From: CAZTYI01 sp964466185
GTDB lineage: Bacteria > Chlamydiota > Chlamydiia > Chlamydiales > SM23-39
Reading direction: 5' to 3'
Length of the DNA stretch: 64,000 nt
NCBI GenBank assembly: GCA_964466185.1
Contig: CAYXMS010000003.1
Span: 1-64,000 of the forward strand
Made by a program: the position numbers and the translations under genes. Shown piece by piece: positions 33,066 to 41,980 of the stretch. The first letter of the stretch is position 1, and every line of letters begins with the position of its first letter. Below the pieces are notes generated by a model. That model was not told where the DNA came from. It did not search any database and saw nothing but the letters and a program-made list of their open reading frames with translations.

Positions 33066-34319
33066 TTAATCCAATTCTTGCAAAAACTTGTCTAATTGCT
33101 GATTAATTTCCAAATGTTTGATGCTGGCACGGATTTTTCGTGCAGAAGAAAAGGTTTTTGGATATAAAAAAGCTTCTTTTAAAAGTTGATAAAGCAGCTT
33201 TTCATCCATGCGTTTTAAGATTCTGCCGTTTTTTTTATTGATGATTTCTTTTCCGCCGTTAAAAGCAGAAGTTATGGTAAATATACCCATAGCTAAGGCT
33301 TCTAAAGTAGTATTGGCAAACGGATCATAATAAGAAGGCAGAACAAAAGTATCAGCTAGAGCATAAAAAATTTTGGTGTTAGTTTGTTTGCCAAAAAAAG
33401 AAACATGTTTTTGCAGATGATATTTTTTAGTTAATTTTAGATAAGATTTTAGTTTTTTGTCTTTTCCTAAAATGGACAGATGCCAATTTTTTGTTTTATT
33501 TTTAACTTTTGGGTTTTGGTGATTTTGTTCTTTTTTTAAAAGATAAAAAGCTTTTAATAAAAGATCCAAGCCCTTGCGTTTAAATCCATGGCCAACAAAT
33601 AAAAAATGATGGGCATTTGCAGGAAGTTTTAGACTTTTTAAGAAACAAGCTTTTTGGGAAAAAGAATCTTCGAAAAATTTTTGTAGGCTTTTCCATTCTA
33701 CGCCGTTATGTATGACTTTTATTTTTTTGAAAAGAGCAGATTCGGGATATAGTGAACAAATTTGTTTTTTGACCATGTTGGAATTGACGATGATTTTTTT
33801 TAAATTGGGATTTAAAAAAGCTTTTTTTTCAAAATGTAAAATAGTTAAATGGCGGGGATCTAAAAATAAAAGCAGTTTTTTTAAAATGTTTTCATATTCC
33901 AACCTTTGCTTTAGAAAAAATCGGTGCACTCCGTTTCCTAGCCTTAAATGGGTTTGATAGGTGCTTTTGTCCAGTCCCAAAATTAAGTGATGAGGATGTT
34001 TTTTTAAATAGCTTTTAACTTGCCGGTTATAATAAATAAGTTGTAGAAAATGAGGCGCAAATCTTGGCAGTTTTTTGAGTAGATGGAGATGGATATTTTG
34101 ATTTTTAAAACTTAGAGAAGAATGGTTTAAGTTTTTTGGGGATTTGCCAGCTTGGGTAGTTAAAATAGTAATAGCTCTGGATTTATTGTTATATTCAAAT
34201 TGGTGGTAAGTATCCGAAGATTTTTTAAAGCTTTGTTTTTTTAAAAAAGCTTCACAGATGGCAAAAGCCTGTTTTTCCAGCCCGCCATCTGTATGGAATT
34301 GGTTTTTTAAGATAAGCAT
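33066..34319 (-). CDS. family 4 glycosyltransferase (WaaG-like)
   Basis: 417 residues, GT-B fold. The start LILKNQFHTDGGLEKQAF matches the donor-domain opening of LPS core glucosyltransferases. The C-terminal half has FVGHGFKRKGLDLLLKAF and FVLPSYYDPFANTTLEALA with the E-x7-E motif region of GT4 enzymes. It probably transfers a sugar from a nucleotide donor to LPS core or another lipid on the cytoplasmic face. The acceptor is not deducible. It starts one base after the cdaR stop codon, so the three genes cdaA-cdaR-GT4 form one operon. Confidence 0.82.
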   Translation of the reverse strand: MLILKNQFHTDGGLEKQAFAICEAFLKKQSFKKSSDTYHQFEYNNKSRAITILTTQAGKSPKNLNHSSLSFKNQNIHLHLLKKLPRFAPHFLQLIYYNRQVKSYLKKHPHHLILGLDKSTYQTHLRLGNGVHRFFLKQRLEYENILKKLLLFLDPRHLTILHFEKKAFLNPNLKKIIVNSNMVKKQICSLYPESALFKKIKVIHNGVEWKSLQKFFEDSFSQKACFLKSLKLPANAHHFLFVGHGFKRKGLDLLLKAFYLLKKEQNHQNPKVKNKTKNWHLSILGKDKKLKSYLKLTKKYHLQKHVSFFGKQTNTKIFYALADTFVLPSYYDPFANTTLEALAMGIFTITSAFNGGKEIINKKNGRILKRMDEKLLYQLLKEAFLYPKTFSSARKIRASIKHLEINQQLDKFLQELD

Positions 34320-34320
34320 T

Positions 34321-35562
34321 TTAGTTTTGCTGAACTATGATTTCCTGAGCATCTACTTTTATATTTAAGTCTAGTTTTTGTCCCTGTTCTGTATAAAGAG
34401 AAAAGTTATTCATATAATTTTTAAAGCGATTGCGCAAATATTCTACTTTTTGTTCTGGCTTGATGGTCTCGTTTTTTAAGGTAGTTTCGCTGTTTTCTTT
34501 TATAATTTTAGCTACAAAACTGTCTTCCAGTTCTTTAGGATAAATAAATTGCACTGACCATAGCAGTTTTTCACGCAGGTTTTTGGGAGAGACGATAATC
34601 ACAATTTCCAGTCTGTCTTTAACTACATCTAAAAATTGTTGTGAAGTATTGCGTACAAAAAGTTCGGGACAGGTAACTTTAATACCATTTTTTTCACAGA
34701 CAAATTCATTAACGGCCAAGGCATAGGTGTCGGGATTTAAGGTTTCACTGAAATTAAAAGGAAAATAAAGCGCAATGGGAATAGGTTGTTTCAGAGGAAT
34801 TAAGTCTTTTTTAGCAAAGTCGATACGCAAAAAATTAGCTTTGGGATCATCTATGACAAACGGGGTGGAAGAAAGAGAAGACACAATAATTTTTTTCCAG
34901 TTGTCTGGAATCATGTATGATACTTCGTCCCTGTCTTTGGCCTGTTGCTTTAGTGTTTCAATTTCTTTAGAAGAAATTTCATTTAAATTGAAAGTGATTT
35001 TAAGGCCTTTAGCCTTTAGATTTTTTAAAACTTCTTCAGGCCCTGATAAAGTAATGTATAGTTGGTATGGCCAAATATCTAAAAATTGATAGCCTTCAGG
35101 CGGCTCCCCAATTGGCCTGGATACAAACAGGGGGATTTTTTCAGTAGCCAAATTGGATAATTTAATAATAAATGATGTATGGGTCATTTTGGCAATGGCT
35201 TTTTGCAGATCCAAATTGCGGTCGTAAGAGATCAGATCCCTGGGACTTAAAGAAGGAACCCATTCATTGCCTTTGCCTTGTGCATCTACTACAGCTTCTA
35301 CATCAGAAGAAGTTAAGTCTTCCAGAATTTTTTTATTGCCTGTTAAAGTCAAAGAAATTTTTTTGGGGAGGAAATTTTTTTCGGTTAGTTTTTCAATTGT
35401 TTTACCAGGTGGTATGTTAATAACTTTTACTGGTACATTATGTACAGTCTTAGAGCTTGTCATGGATTGGCTGACCATTAACCAAATAAACAGTGCCAGA
35501 ATTAAAGAAACCAGTTTGCGCGGCCAGTTTTCTAAAAAAAATTTGATTAAAAGACTTTTCAT
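34321..35562 (-). CDS. cdaR: YbbR-domain protein, regulator of the diadenylate cyclase
   Basis: 413 residues from the ATG at 35562, which forms an ATGA overlap with the cdaA stop; an in-frame ATG at 35574 is the alternative. One N-terminal membrane helix (KLVSLILALFIWLMVSQSM) is followed by repeated YbbR beta domains outside the membrane (NVPVKVINIPPGKTIEKL, YQLYITLSGPEEVLKNLKA). In Bacillus and Listeria the homologue binds and modulates CdaA. The gene order cdaA-cdaR is the standard one. Confidence 0.85.
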   Translation of the reverse strand: MKSLLIKFFLENWPRKLVSLILALFIWLMVSQSMTSSKTVHNVPVKVINIPPGKTIEKLTEKNFLPKKISLTLTGNKKILEDLTSSDVEAVVDAQGKGNEWVPSLSPRDLISYDRNLDLQKAIAKMTHTSFIIKLSNLATEKIPLFVSRPIGEPPEGYQFLDIWPYQLYITLSGPEEVLKNLKAKGLKITFNLNEISSKEIETLKQQAKDRDEVSYMIPDNWKKIIVSSLSSTPFVIDDPKANFLRIDFAKKDLIPLKQPIPIALYFPFNFSETLNPDTYALAVNEFVCEKNGIKVTCPELFVRNTSQQFLDVVKDRLEIVIIVSPKNLREKLLWSVQFIYPKELEDSFVAKIIKENSETTLKNETIKPEQKVEYLRNRFKNYMNNFSLYTEQGQKLDLNIKVDAQEIIVQQN

Positions 35563-36344
35563 TGTTTGATCCATTCCCGGAAATTAAATTTAGTAAAAGG
35601 TATTTTGTTAGGAGGATTGAAAATGCTTCTGATAATGCCTTTAAACCGATCTATTTTAATGCCTCTGGTCATAATTCCATCTCTGGCTATGGATACTTTG
35701 CCGCTTTCTTCGGATACGACGATGATCAAAGCATCAGAAGTATGGGAAAGACCAAGAGCCGCCCGGTGTCTGGTTCCCATGGATTTGGTTAGCTGATTAG
35801 TATCGTCTACTAAAGGTAAGATGGCAGCTGCTGCTAAAATAATCTGTTCTCTAATAATAATAGCTCCATCATGTAGGGGAGTTGTGGGGCTAAAAATGGT
35901 TTCGACAAGTTCTGATGAAAAATCTGCATTTAAAAGAATTGCCTTTTGAGCATAGTCTTCCAAAGAATCTTCATTTTCGATGGCAATTAAAGCGCCGATT
36001 CTTTTTTCTGCAAGCTTGTAAATGCTGCCGGCCAAAGGCTCTAAAAATTTATCAAACTCGGAAAGCTTTTTGTGTTTTCTGCTTTTTAAAGACAGTTTTG
36101 AAAGAGCGACTCTTAATTCTGGCTGGAAAATAACAATAATAGCTATAACAGCAGCATTTCCCAAGATCAGCATTATGGTGCGTAAAACGGGCAGGTCCAA
36201 TAAAGAGGACAGGGACATTAACAGAAGGAAAGCTAAAAATCCCCAGACCAGATCAATTGATTTGGTATTCCAAAAAAAAGACAAAAGATAATTTAACAAA
36301 ACAGCAATGATGACAATTTCAAAAAAAGAAGAGAACCAAGTCAT
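35559..36344 (-). CDS. cdaA: membrane diadenylate cyclase (c-di-AMP synthase)
   Basis: 261 residues. Three N-terminal membrane helices reach to about residue 80. The DAC domain has LHDGAIIIREQIILAAAAIL (DGA motif) and SMGTRHRAALGLS (RHR motif), both needed to make c-di-AMP from two ATP. In C. trachomatis the homologue makes c-di-AMP that the host senses through STING. The last bases overlap the cdaR start. No phosphodiesterase gene is nearby. Confidence 0.93.
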   Translation of the reverse strand: MTWFSSFFEIVIIAVLLNYLLSFFWNTKSIDLVWGFLAFLLLMSLSSLLDLPVLRTIMLILGNAAVIAIIVIFQPELRVALSKLSLKSRKHKKLSEFDKFLEPLAGSIYKLAEKRIGALIAIENEDSLEDYAQKAILLNADFSSELVETIFSPTTPLHDGAIIIREQIILAAAAILPLVDDTNQLTKSMGTRHRAALGLSHTSDALIIVVSEESGKVSIARDGIMTRGIKIDRFKGIIRSIFNPPNKIPFTKFNFREWIKQ

Positions 36345-36463
36345 AAAGATACTTTTTTTGTTAAATAATTTTTGTTAAATCAATAGGATTGTTTGACTTT
36401 TATAAAAATGTCATAAAATTTTTTTAAAAAAATTTCTATTTTCAAAATAAAAATATTTATTCT

Positions 36464-36487
36464 TATATTATTTTATAAAATAATATA
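36464..36487. repeat. perfect 24-base AT-only palindrome
   Basis: TATATTATTTTA (36464-36475) is followed directly by its exact reverse complement. It lies in the gap between the cdaA start and the 3' end of the exonuclease gene, both on the minus strand. It could be part of a terminator for neither strand clearly, or an AT cruciform. Confidence 0.45.
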
Positions 36488-36513
36488 GCACAAAAAAGAA
36501 AATTAGAAAAAAC

Positions 36514-37095
36514 TTAAATTTTTTTTTCTGGGAAACCGATTAATTTTTCATAGCATAAAATCAGATGTTCTGCCCCCCGCATAGCACGGTGGGGTTTTTG
36601 TTCGGGGGGGAGTTTTAGCTCTTCTGCAATCATGTCCTTAGAAAAACTTTTAAAGCTGTTGATAGGTTTTTGCTCTTTTACATAAATGGCCCAGTACATA
36701 GAGGCCAGATCCAGCCAGTGATAGGGCCAAAGCAGATGGTCTTGCAATTTGTTTTCTATAATTTGAGAAAAGAAAATACGGTCGAAAGACGGATTTTGAC
36801 AGATAAAAACAGCATTTTTTCTATGAATTTTCAAGTCTTCAAACTGTTTTAAAATATCTTCTTTAACCTGTTCTTCTTTAACTCCATTTTTAATATTATT
36901 GTAGGTAAATCCGTTTACTGCCAGGCTGTCGGGATTGGAAATTTCCCAGATCTCGTCAGGTTGGAACACTAGTGATTCATAGACGCCGAACTTTTTAGCT
37001 GTATTAAGGTCAATAATTTGATAAGCAATATCTAAAATCCGGTGGCGGAAAGGATCTAGTCCATTGGTTTCTGTATCTAAAAAAATGCCTAGCAT
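36514..37095 (-). CDS. DnaQ-like 3'-5' exonuclease
   Basis: 193 residues of the DEDD exonuclease fold. Exo I is IFLDTETNGLDP, Exo II is FICQNPSFDRIFF. The Exo III region reads HRAMRGAEHL, where the usual H-x4-D has Gly174 at the Asp position after His169; Glu176 is the nearest acidic residue. The enzyme may use that Glu or may be altered in activity. It is too small to be a polymerase fused domain, so it is a separate proofreading, repair or RNA exonuclease. The gene is monocistronic on the minus strand. Confidence 0.8.
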   Translation of the reverse strand: MLGIFLDTETNGLDPFRHRILDIAYQIIDLNTAKKFGVYESLVFQPDEIWEISNPDSLAVNGFTYNNIKNGVKEEQVKEDILKQFEDLKIHRKNAVFICQNPSFDRIFFSQIIENKLQDHLLWPYHWLDLASMYWAIYVKEQKPINSFKSFSKDMIAEELKLPPEQKPHRAMRGAEHLILCYEKLIGFPEKKI

Positions 37096-37397
37096 AAAAA
37101 AAAATAAAAAGTTTTTTGTTAAGTGTATGACAATAACAAGCTAAAAAAGATTATTCAAGCTATTTATATTTTTTTAAAAAATATTACGAGTTTTGATCGT
37201 GGGATTTAAGGAATTAATTTTTAAAACTATAGATAACGCTTTTGAAATAGTGTCAAAATCATTTATAATGATATCTTTTGAAAAAAGTTGTAAAAGTCTT
37301 TAACTGGTTTTAACTAGTTGAATAGGTTAATTTTTATAAAATATTAAAAATATTATTTATTTATTTTAAAACTTTTATTGTTTATTAGTAATAACAT
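37096..37397. other. 302-base AT-rich gap between exonuclease and nusB starts
   Basis: Two divergent genes flank the stretch, so it holds both promoters. I see short A/T runs and an AACTGGTTTTAACTAGTT imperfect repeat near 37302-37319, but no gene remnant, RNA gene or clear operator. Confidence 0.4.
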
Positions 37398-37814
37398 ATG
37401 CCGCTGCCCCGCCGTAAATTTAGAGAGTTGCTTTTTCAAATTCTGTTTTCCAAAGAGTTTTATTTGGATTCAGAAAAACAGGCTACTGTTTGTTTGATGG
37501 ATTTTTTAAAAACTACCCGTAGTCAGGTGAAACAGGCAGAAAATGAAATTAAAAAACTTTTAGATAGTAAAGACTTTATCGATGAGTTAATCAGAAAATT
37601 TTCTACAGAATATCGGATTGAAAGAATTTCTAAAGTAGAGCTGACTGTTTTACGCTTGGCCTTATTCGAACTTTTTTTCCTGCCAGAGAGTTCTAAAAAA
37701 ATTACAATTTCAGAAGCTAAACGTCTTTGCCGTAAATTCGGTTCTGAGAAAAGTTCCTCTTTTGTTCAGGCGCTTTTAAATCATATATGTCAGGAAAAAC
37801 AACTAGAAAAATAA
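37398..37814 (+). CDS. nusB: transcription antitermination factor NusB
   Basis: 138 residues, all-helical RNA-binding protein that acts with NusE/S10 on boxA of rRNA operons. Typical parts are PRRKFRELLFQILF at the start and RISKVELTVLRLALFELFF with ISEAKRLCRKFGSEKSSSF near the end. Its neighbour murB also follows nusB closely in Chlamydia. The length is standard. Confidence 0.92.
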   Translation: MPLPRRKFRELLFQILFSKEFYLDSEKQATVCLMDFLKTTRSQVKQAENEIKKLLDSKDFIDELIRKFSTEYRIERISKVELTVLRLALFELFFLPESSKKITISEAKRLCRKFGSEKSSSFVQALLNHICQEKQLEK

Positions 37815-37885
37815 GCCAGTATTTTTAATATGTTGTGGTTTTGTTTTTTTTAATAAAAAAAAATCTTTTTTAAAGTACAATTGTA

Positions 37886-37917
37886 ATTGAATCTTTTTCC
37901 TCTAAAGGCGAAGGATT
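37886..37917 (-). repeat. dispersed hairpin/TnpB-tail-like element (copy 3, degenerate)
   Basis: The minus strand reads AATCCTTCGCCTTTAG, identical over 16 bases to the plus-strand copy at 58976, then AGGAAAAAGATTCAAT. Translated on the minus strand it continues an open stretch ending QKSFAFRGKRF, close to ESFAFRRGRF of the 58975 copy. The remaining gap (37815-38253) contains a G+C-richer patch up to about 37990 with short hairpins that may be older parts of the same element, then AT-rich sequence before murB. Confidence 0.45.
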
Positions 37918-38253
37918 TTTGGTTTTTAGCTCCGAGCAATTTCGGCAGCGTTCTAGGTTTTAGACCAGTATACCGAAGGCCGGATTTTTTGATTTTTTAA
38001 ACATACTTGGTTATCGTATGTTATTGAACTTTTACTATAGTGTTTTACTTTTGAAAGATTTTTTAAAGAATCCTATACATTTTTCAGAAAACAAAAATGG
38101 CTTAAAGCCAATATTCGCAAAAAAGCAAATTTTAACTTTAAAATATTTCAACTTTTTAAGAAAAAAACATTTTGCGCTTTATATCCTGTCCCTAAAATAA
38201 TAGGTTTTATGGAGCATCTGATAAAAAAATAATAAATTTTAAGAGCAGACATT

Positions 38254-39153
38254 TTGCAATTACGAATCGAGACAGCAAAAGACTTAAAAAACTTTACTAC
38301 TTTGGGCATTGGAGGTAAAGCTGCTTTTTTTACTGAAGTCCAAACTAAAAATGAGCTAAAAGAGGCTTTTTTCTTTGTCCGCAAAAACAAACTGCCTTTT
38401 TTTCTTTTAGGCAGAGGGTCCAATGTCTTTTTTGATGATGCAGGCTTTTCAGGGCTGGTTATTTTGAATAGGATTGATTTTATTAAGATAATTAATCAGC
38501 AGATGGGTAATTCCCTTGCTTTGCAGGCCGGAAGTGGCTGCAGTCTGTATAAATTAGTGCAGGAAGCCAGAAAATCCAATTTTTCCGATTTGGATTTTAC
38601 TTTGGGCATACCGGCATCTTTAGGCGGAGCGGTTTATATGAATGCAGGGGCTTTTGGTTTTTCTATGGCGGATGTTTTAGAAGAAGTTGAAGTTGTTTTT
38701 GCAGATGGCACAGAAAAGGTTTTTAGCAAAAAAGAGCTGGTATTCGATTATAGATTTAGCTCTTTGCAAAAATTACAAGGTTTTATAGCTTCTGTGAAGC
38801 TGCTGTTGAAAAAAGCTCTGTTTCAACCATCTTTAGCTTTACAGTTTTTAGAAAAACGGCAGAAAACTCAGCCATTAAGTACTAAAAATGCAGGTTCGGT
38901 TTTCCGAAACCCTCAGAATTTTGCTGCAGCTTATTTGATTGAAAAAGCAGGTTTAAAAAAAATTCAGATGGGAGGAGCGAAAATTTCTGATTTGCATGCT
39001 AATTTTATTATTAATCAAGATCAAGCCAGTTCACAAGATATGTTGAATCTGATTGGCCATATTAAAAAGGTAATTTTTCAAAAATATAAAATTCAACTTA
39101 AAGAAGAGCTTGTTTACGTACCTAAAGACGGTTTAAAAAAAAGGAGAAAATAA
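38254..39153 (+). CDS. murB: UDP-N-acetylenolpyruvoylglucosamine reductase
   Basis: 299 residues, FAD enzyme making UDP-MurNAc for peptidoglycan. The start is a TTG; no ATG is available near the conserved N-terminus TLGIGGKAAFF. FAD-binding parts are LGRGSNVFFDDAGFSG and GIPASLGGAVYMNAGAFG. The catalytic Ser is in NAGSVFRNP and the final Glu in LKEELVYVP. Its presence shows that peptidoglycan precursors are made. It is followed after 2 bases by the PHP gene. Confidence 0.94.
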   Translation: MQLRIETAKDLKNFTTLGIGGKAAFFTEVQTKNELKEAFFFVRKNKLPFFLLGRGSNVFFDDAGFSGLVILNRIDFIKIINQQMGNSLALQAGSGCSLYKLVQEARKSNFSDLDFTLGIPASLGGAVYMNAGAFGFSMADVLEEVEVVFADGTEKVFSKKELVFDYRFSSLQKLQGFIASVKLLLKKALFQPSLALQFLEKRQKTQPLSTKNAGSVFRNPQNFAAAYLIEKAGLKKIQMGGAKISDLHANFIINQDQASSQDMLNLIGHIKKVIFQKYKIQLKEELVYVPKDGLKKRRK

Positions 39154-39155
39154 GT

Positions 39156-40046
39156 TTGATTTCAAGATCAGGTAATGCGTATGAGAATTTGTTAAAATGC
39201 TATGATTTGCATATTCATAGCACATGCTCGGATGGTATTTTGAGCCCTTCTGAAATTTTATATTCAGCTAAAGAAAAAGGCCTGGCGGGCCTTTCTATTA
39301 CCGATCATGATATTTTTGCTGCTTATACTGAATGTTTTTTTGCTTTAGCTAAACAATTGAAGCTGGAAATTATAACGGGTATAGAGATGTCTTCTGAACA
39401 TGAAGGAAAAAGTATACATGTTTTAGGCTATGATTTTAAGCTCTCTTCCATTTCTTTTTTAAAGTTTATTCGTAATTTGCAGAAGATTAGATATGAACGT
39501 AATTTAAAAATTTTGGAAAAGCTTAAAAAGTATCAGATATACATCGAAGAAAAAGAACTTTATGTCGATGGTAAAAAAGTTTGTAAGGGCAGGCCTCAAA
39601 TTGCCAAGTTAATAGTTGCTAAGAAAAAAGCTAAAAATTTTCAGAAAGCTTTTGATCTTTTTTTGAAAGAAGGCGCTAGCTGCTATGTTGCAGCTAATAA
39701 ATTGAAAACTGAAGCAGTGATTGAACAAATTCATAAAGCCCAGGGCAAAGCCGTTTTGGCTCATCCCCATCAAATCAAAAATAAAAAACAGGTGCTCAAG
39801 CTTTTAGATCTGTCTTTTGATGGAATAGAAGTTTTTTATGGCAGACTGCCTAGTTTCGAAGAAGAAAAATGGCTGCAAATTGCTAAGAAAAAAAACTTGT
39901 TAATTACCGGCGGTTCTGATTTTCATGGCATTGAAAAAACAGCTGTCGGCATAAATCAGACTGAAAATACTAGTGATAACTATAAGACATTTATAGGCAG
40001 CTCGTGGATTGATGATAAAACTTTAAAACAGCTTTTAAAAAAATAA
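39156..40046 (+). CDS. PHP-domain phosphoesterase (TrpH/RNase AM-like)
   Basis: 296 residues. The metal motifs are YDLHIHSTCSDG, SITDHD, ITGIEMSSEHEGKSIHVLGY, VLAHPHQIKN and GGSDFHG, a complete PHP metal site. E. coli homologues (YciV/RnmA) trim RNA and release phosphate from 3',5'-bisphosphonucleotides. The start is TTG 39156, supported by AAGGAG at 39141-39146 and a 9-base spacer. It is in an operon with murB. Confidence 0.85.
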   Translation: MISRSGNAYENLLKCYDLHIHSTCSDGILSPSEILYSAKEKGLAGLSITDHDIFAAYTECFFALAKQLKLEIITGIEMSSEHEGKSIHVLGYDFKLSSISFLKFIRNLQKIRYERNLKILEKLKKYQIYIEEKELYVDGKKVCKGRPQIAKLIVAKKKAKNFQKAFDLFLKEGASCYVAANKLKTEAVIEQIHKAQGKAVLAHPHQIKNKKQVLKLLDLSFDGIEVFYGRLPSFEEEKWLQIAKKKNLLITGGSDFHGIEKTAVGINQTENTSDNYKTFIGSSWIDDKTLKQLLKK

Positions 40047-40119
40047 TCTTATAAATTTCCCAAAATTTGATTTAATTTTTTGATATGTACGAACTTTTTT
40101 GAGTTTAAAGGGGGAAAGG

Positions 40120-40287
40120 ATGTTTTTGTTAAAAAATTTAATTTCTGTTTTATATTGTATAACAGAGAGTTATTCTGATACGTCTTTTATCAAACGCGCC
40201 ATAAAACCTGCCCCCTTTAGGCGGTTCTTTGAACATATCTATTCTTTTTTTTGTATTTTATTACTATTACTTAATAATTTAAATTAA
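40120..40287 (+). CDS. possible 55-residue hydrophobic small protein
   Basis: An ATG at 40120 is preceded by AAAGGGGG (40107-40114) with a 5-base spacer, an excellent ribosome site. The frame codes for a short basic peptide with a C-terminal hydrophobic end (SFFCILLLLLNNLN). It also contains KPAPFRRFF over a CCCTTTAGGCGG block that recalls the dispersed hairpins, so the frame may be accidental. The rest of the gap 40047-40465 is AT-rich leader for the next gene, with TATACT/TATAAT sequences around 40435-40446 that could serve as a -10 box. Confidence 0.25.
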   Translation: MFLLKNLISVLYCITESYSDTSFIKRAIKPAPFRRFFEHIYSFFCILLLLLNNLN

Positions 40288-40465
40288 TATTTAAACTGCT
40301 AAACACTAGTTGTTTATGTTGTTAAAAATATCCCCCTGTAAATAAGCTGCTTATAACAAGCAACTTATAAATAACAATTAAGTTTATGTATAAAAATTGA
40401 TTTGCTGATTTTAATTAAAAAAAATGTTATTATATATACTATAATAATTAATGTGACTATTTTTT

Positions 40466-41560
40466 ATGCATAAAAAAGAAGGGTTTTTTATAGAATATTA
40501 TTTTAAGTTAGCTTCTTTATTACAAGCTTCTCTCAAAAAAGGGCTTAATATAACTTTAAGGTCTTTGAGGAAATCTTTGGTTGTTAGTAGCTTAGTTTTG
40601 GCTTTATTATTTACAAGCGTTTTTCCTAAAAATATAAGTTCTTTAGAACCAAAAATTTATGCAAAAAAAGAAGTTTCTGTTCAAAATCAGGACATTGATT
40701 TATCTCAAAAAATCAAACCGGTGGTTAAAAAGCATCTGTCCGTACTTTCCTGGAACATTTGTTTTCAACCTTCTTTTGCTAAAGCCTGGCAAGATCAAAT
40801 AGAGCCTTGGCAAAATCGAGTAAATCAAGTTGCTAAGACTATTTTAGAGGAAAATGCGGATATCGTCTGTTTGCAGGAAGTCTATGATTATAATTCTGCT
40901 GTTGCTTTAACTGATTTTTTAAAAGCGGGGGGGTATAAGTATTTTTATTATGATATTGGAAAAAAAAGCTTGAAGGTCAACTCCGGACTTTTTGTCGCTA
41001 GTAAATATCCTGTAAAAAACGCTCATTTTACATCTCATAAAAATTCTAAAAATGATTTAGAGTCATTTTTTGTAAATAAGGGATTTTTTGATTTTGAAAT
41101 TTGGACCGGCCGGCAGAAAACTGCTCATATATTTGTAACTCATCTGCAGCATTCTACAAATGATCTGAATCCTCCAAAAATAGATCAGAAGATTAGAAAA
41201 GAGCAGCTTAAAGCTATTTTAACTGAAATAGAAAAAGATAAAGATACTCCAGTGCTGTTAGTCGGTGATTTTAATATGACCCCTGAAGAATATAAATCTT
41301 TAGAAGAGATTTCCCAGTTTCAAAACTTTCTTTTACAAAAGAGCAAAAAAGCCAGATCTACTTATAGCGGAGTATTGGACAGTGATTTTGAAGCTAAGAA
41401 AAAAATAAATCTTACTCTGGACTATGCTATTTTAAGCGCTAAGCAAGACTCTGCTTTTTTGTTTACTCAGGTTTTAGATCGCCAAAATAAAAAAAACGGT
41501 TGCGATATCCTGTTGCTTTCAGACCATTTTCCCTTGAAAACGATAGTTAGTTTCCCTTAA
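40466..41560 (+). CDS. exported endonuclease/exonuclease/phosphatase-fold protein, neutral sphingomyelinase-like
   Basis: 364 residues. A hydrophobic signal or anchor covers about residues 34-54 after a basic stretch. The catalytic EEP domain follows: VLSWNICFQPSF, IVCLQEVYDY, FVTHLQHSTND, LLVGDFNMTPEEY and LLSDHFPL. Asn, Glu, the Asp-x-Asn pair and the final Asp-His are all present, so it should be active. THLQ is the pattern of neutral sphingomyelinases, but other EEP phosphodiesterases share it. Export plus this fold suggests action on host or vacuole membrane lipids (inference). It stands alone before the tRNA pair. No Shine-Dalgarno sequence is visible. Confidence 0.75.
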   Translation: MHKKEGFFIEYYFKLASLLQASLKKGLNITLRSLRKSLVVSSLVLALLFTSVFPKNISSLEPKIYAKKEVSVQNQDIDLSQKIKPVVKKHLSVLSWNICFQPSFAKAWQDQIEPWQNRVNQVAKTILEENADIVCLQEVYDYNSAVALTDFLKAGGYKYFYYDIGKKSLKVNSGLFVASKYPVKNAHFTSHKNSKNDLESFFVNKGFFDFEIWTGRQKTAHIFVTHLQHSTNDLNPPKIDQKIRKEQLKAILTEIEKDKDTPVLLVGDFNMTPEEYKSLEEISQFQNFLLQKSKKARSTYSGVLDSDFEAKKKINLTLDYAILSAKQDSAFLFTQVLDRQNKKNGCDILLLSDHFPLKTIVSFP

Positions 41561-41706
41561 ATTTATCTTAAAATTATTCATTTTAAATTTCTGTTTTGTG
41601 TTTTTTTTAACAATCTTTAAAAAATTAGCTAGAGAGGAATTAGGGTCTTTTGTTATCCTTTTTTCCAGATATAAAAAATAAATTATAGTTATTATTATTA
41701 GATTGA

Positions 41707-41779
41707 GGGGGCTTAGCTTAGTTGGTAGAGCGTCTGATTTGCATTCAGAAGGTCAAGAGTTCGAATCTCTTAGCCTCCA
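41707..41779 (+). tRNA. tRNA-Ala (anticodon TGC)
   Basis: The acceptor GGGGGCT pairs with AGCCTCC (41772-41778) and the discriminator is A. The anticodon arm TCTGA-TTTGCAT-TCAGA (41733-41749) gives TGC at 41740-41742. The T-arm is AAGAGTTCGAATCTCTT. The 3' CCA is not encoded. Confidence 0.97.
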
Positions 41780-41796
41780 AAATTAAAATTCTCAAT

Positions 41797-41873
41797 GCGG
41801 TTATAGCTCAGTTGGTTAGAGCGCGACACTGATAATGTCGAGGTCCCAAGTTCAAGTCTTGGTAACCGCACCA
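41797..41873 (+). tRNA. tRNA-Ile (anticodon GAT)
   Basis: GCGGTTA pairs with TAACCGC (41863-41869), discriminator A, and CCA is encoded at 41871-41873. The anticodon loop CTGATAA gives GAT at 41831-41833. It follows tRNA-Ala by 17 bases. This pair is often found inside rRNA operons; here it stands free. Confidence 0.97.
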
Positions 41874-41980
41874 TTTGTAAATTCATTTAATTAGAAAAAA
41901 GATAACTCTAGGCTGCACAGGAAAAATTGCGAGCTTTATTACAGCAGCATTCATAATGGCTTAATGAAAATTATTAACAT

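Noticed and set aside
38018..38200. 60-codon frame before murB
   Set aside because: No ribosome site, AT-driven composition (Lys, Phe, Leu), no family; probably chance.
40210..40230. CCCTTTAGGCGG block as a sixth dispersed hairpin
   Set aside because: The TTTA loop is there but only two stem pairs hold, so it is mentioned and not counted.
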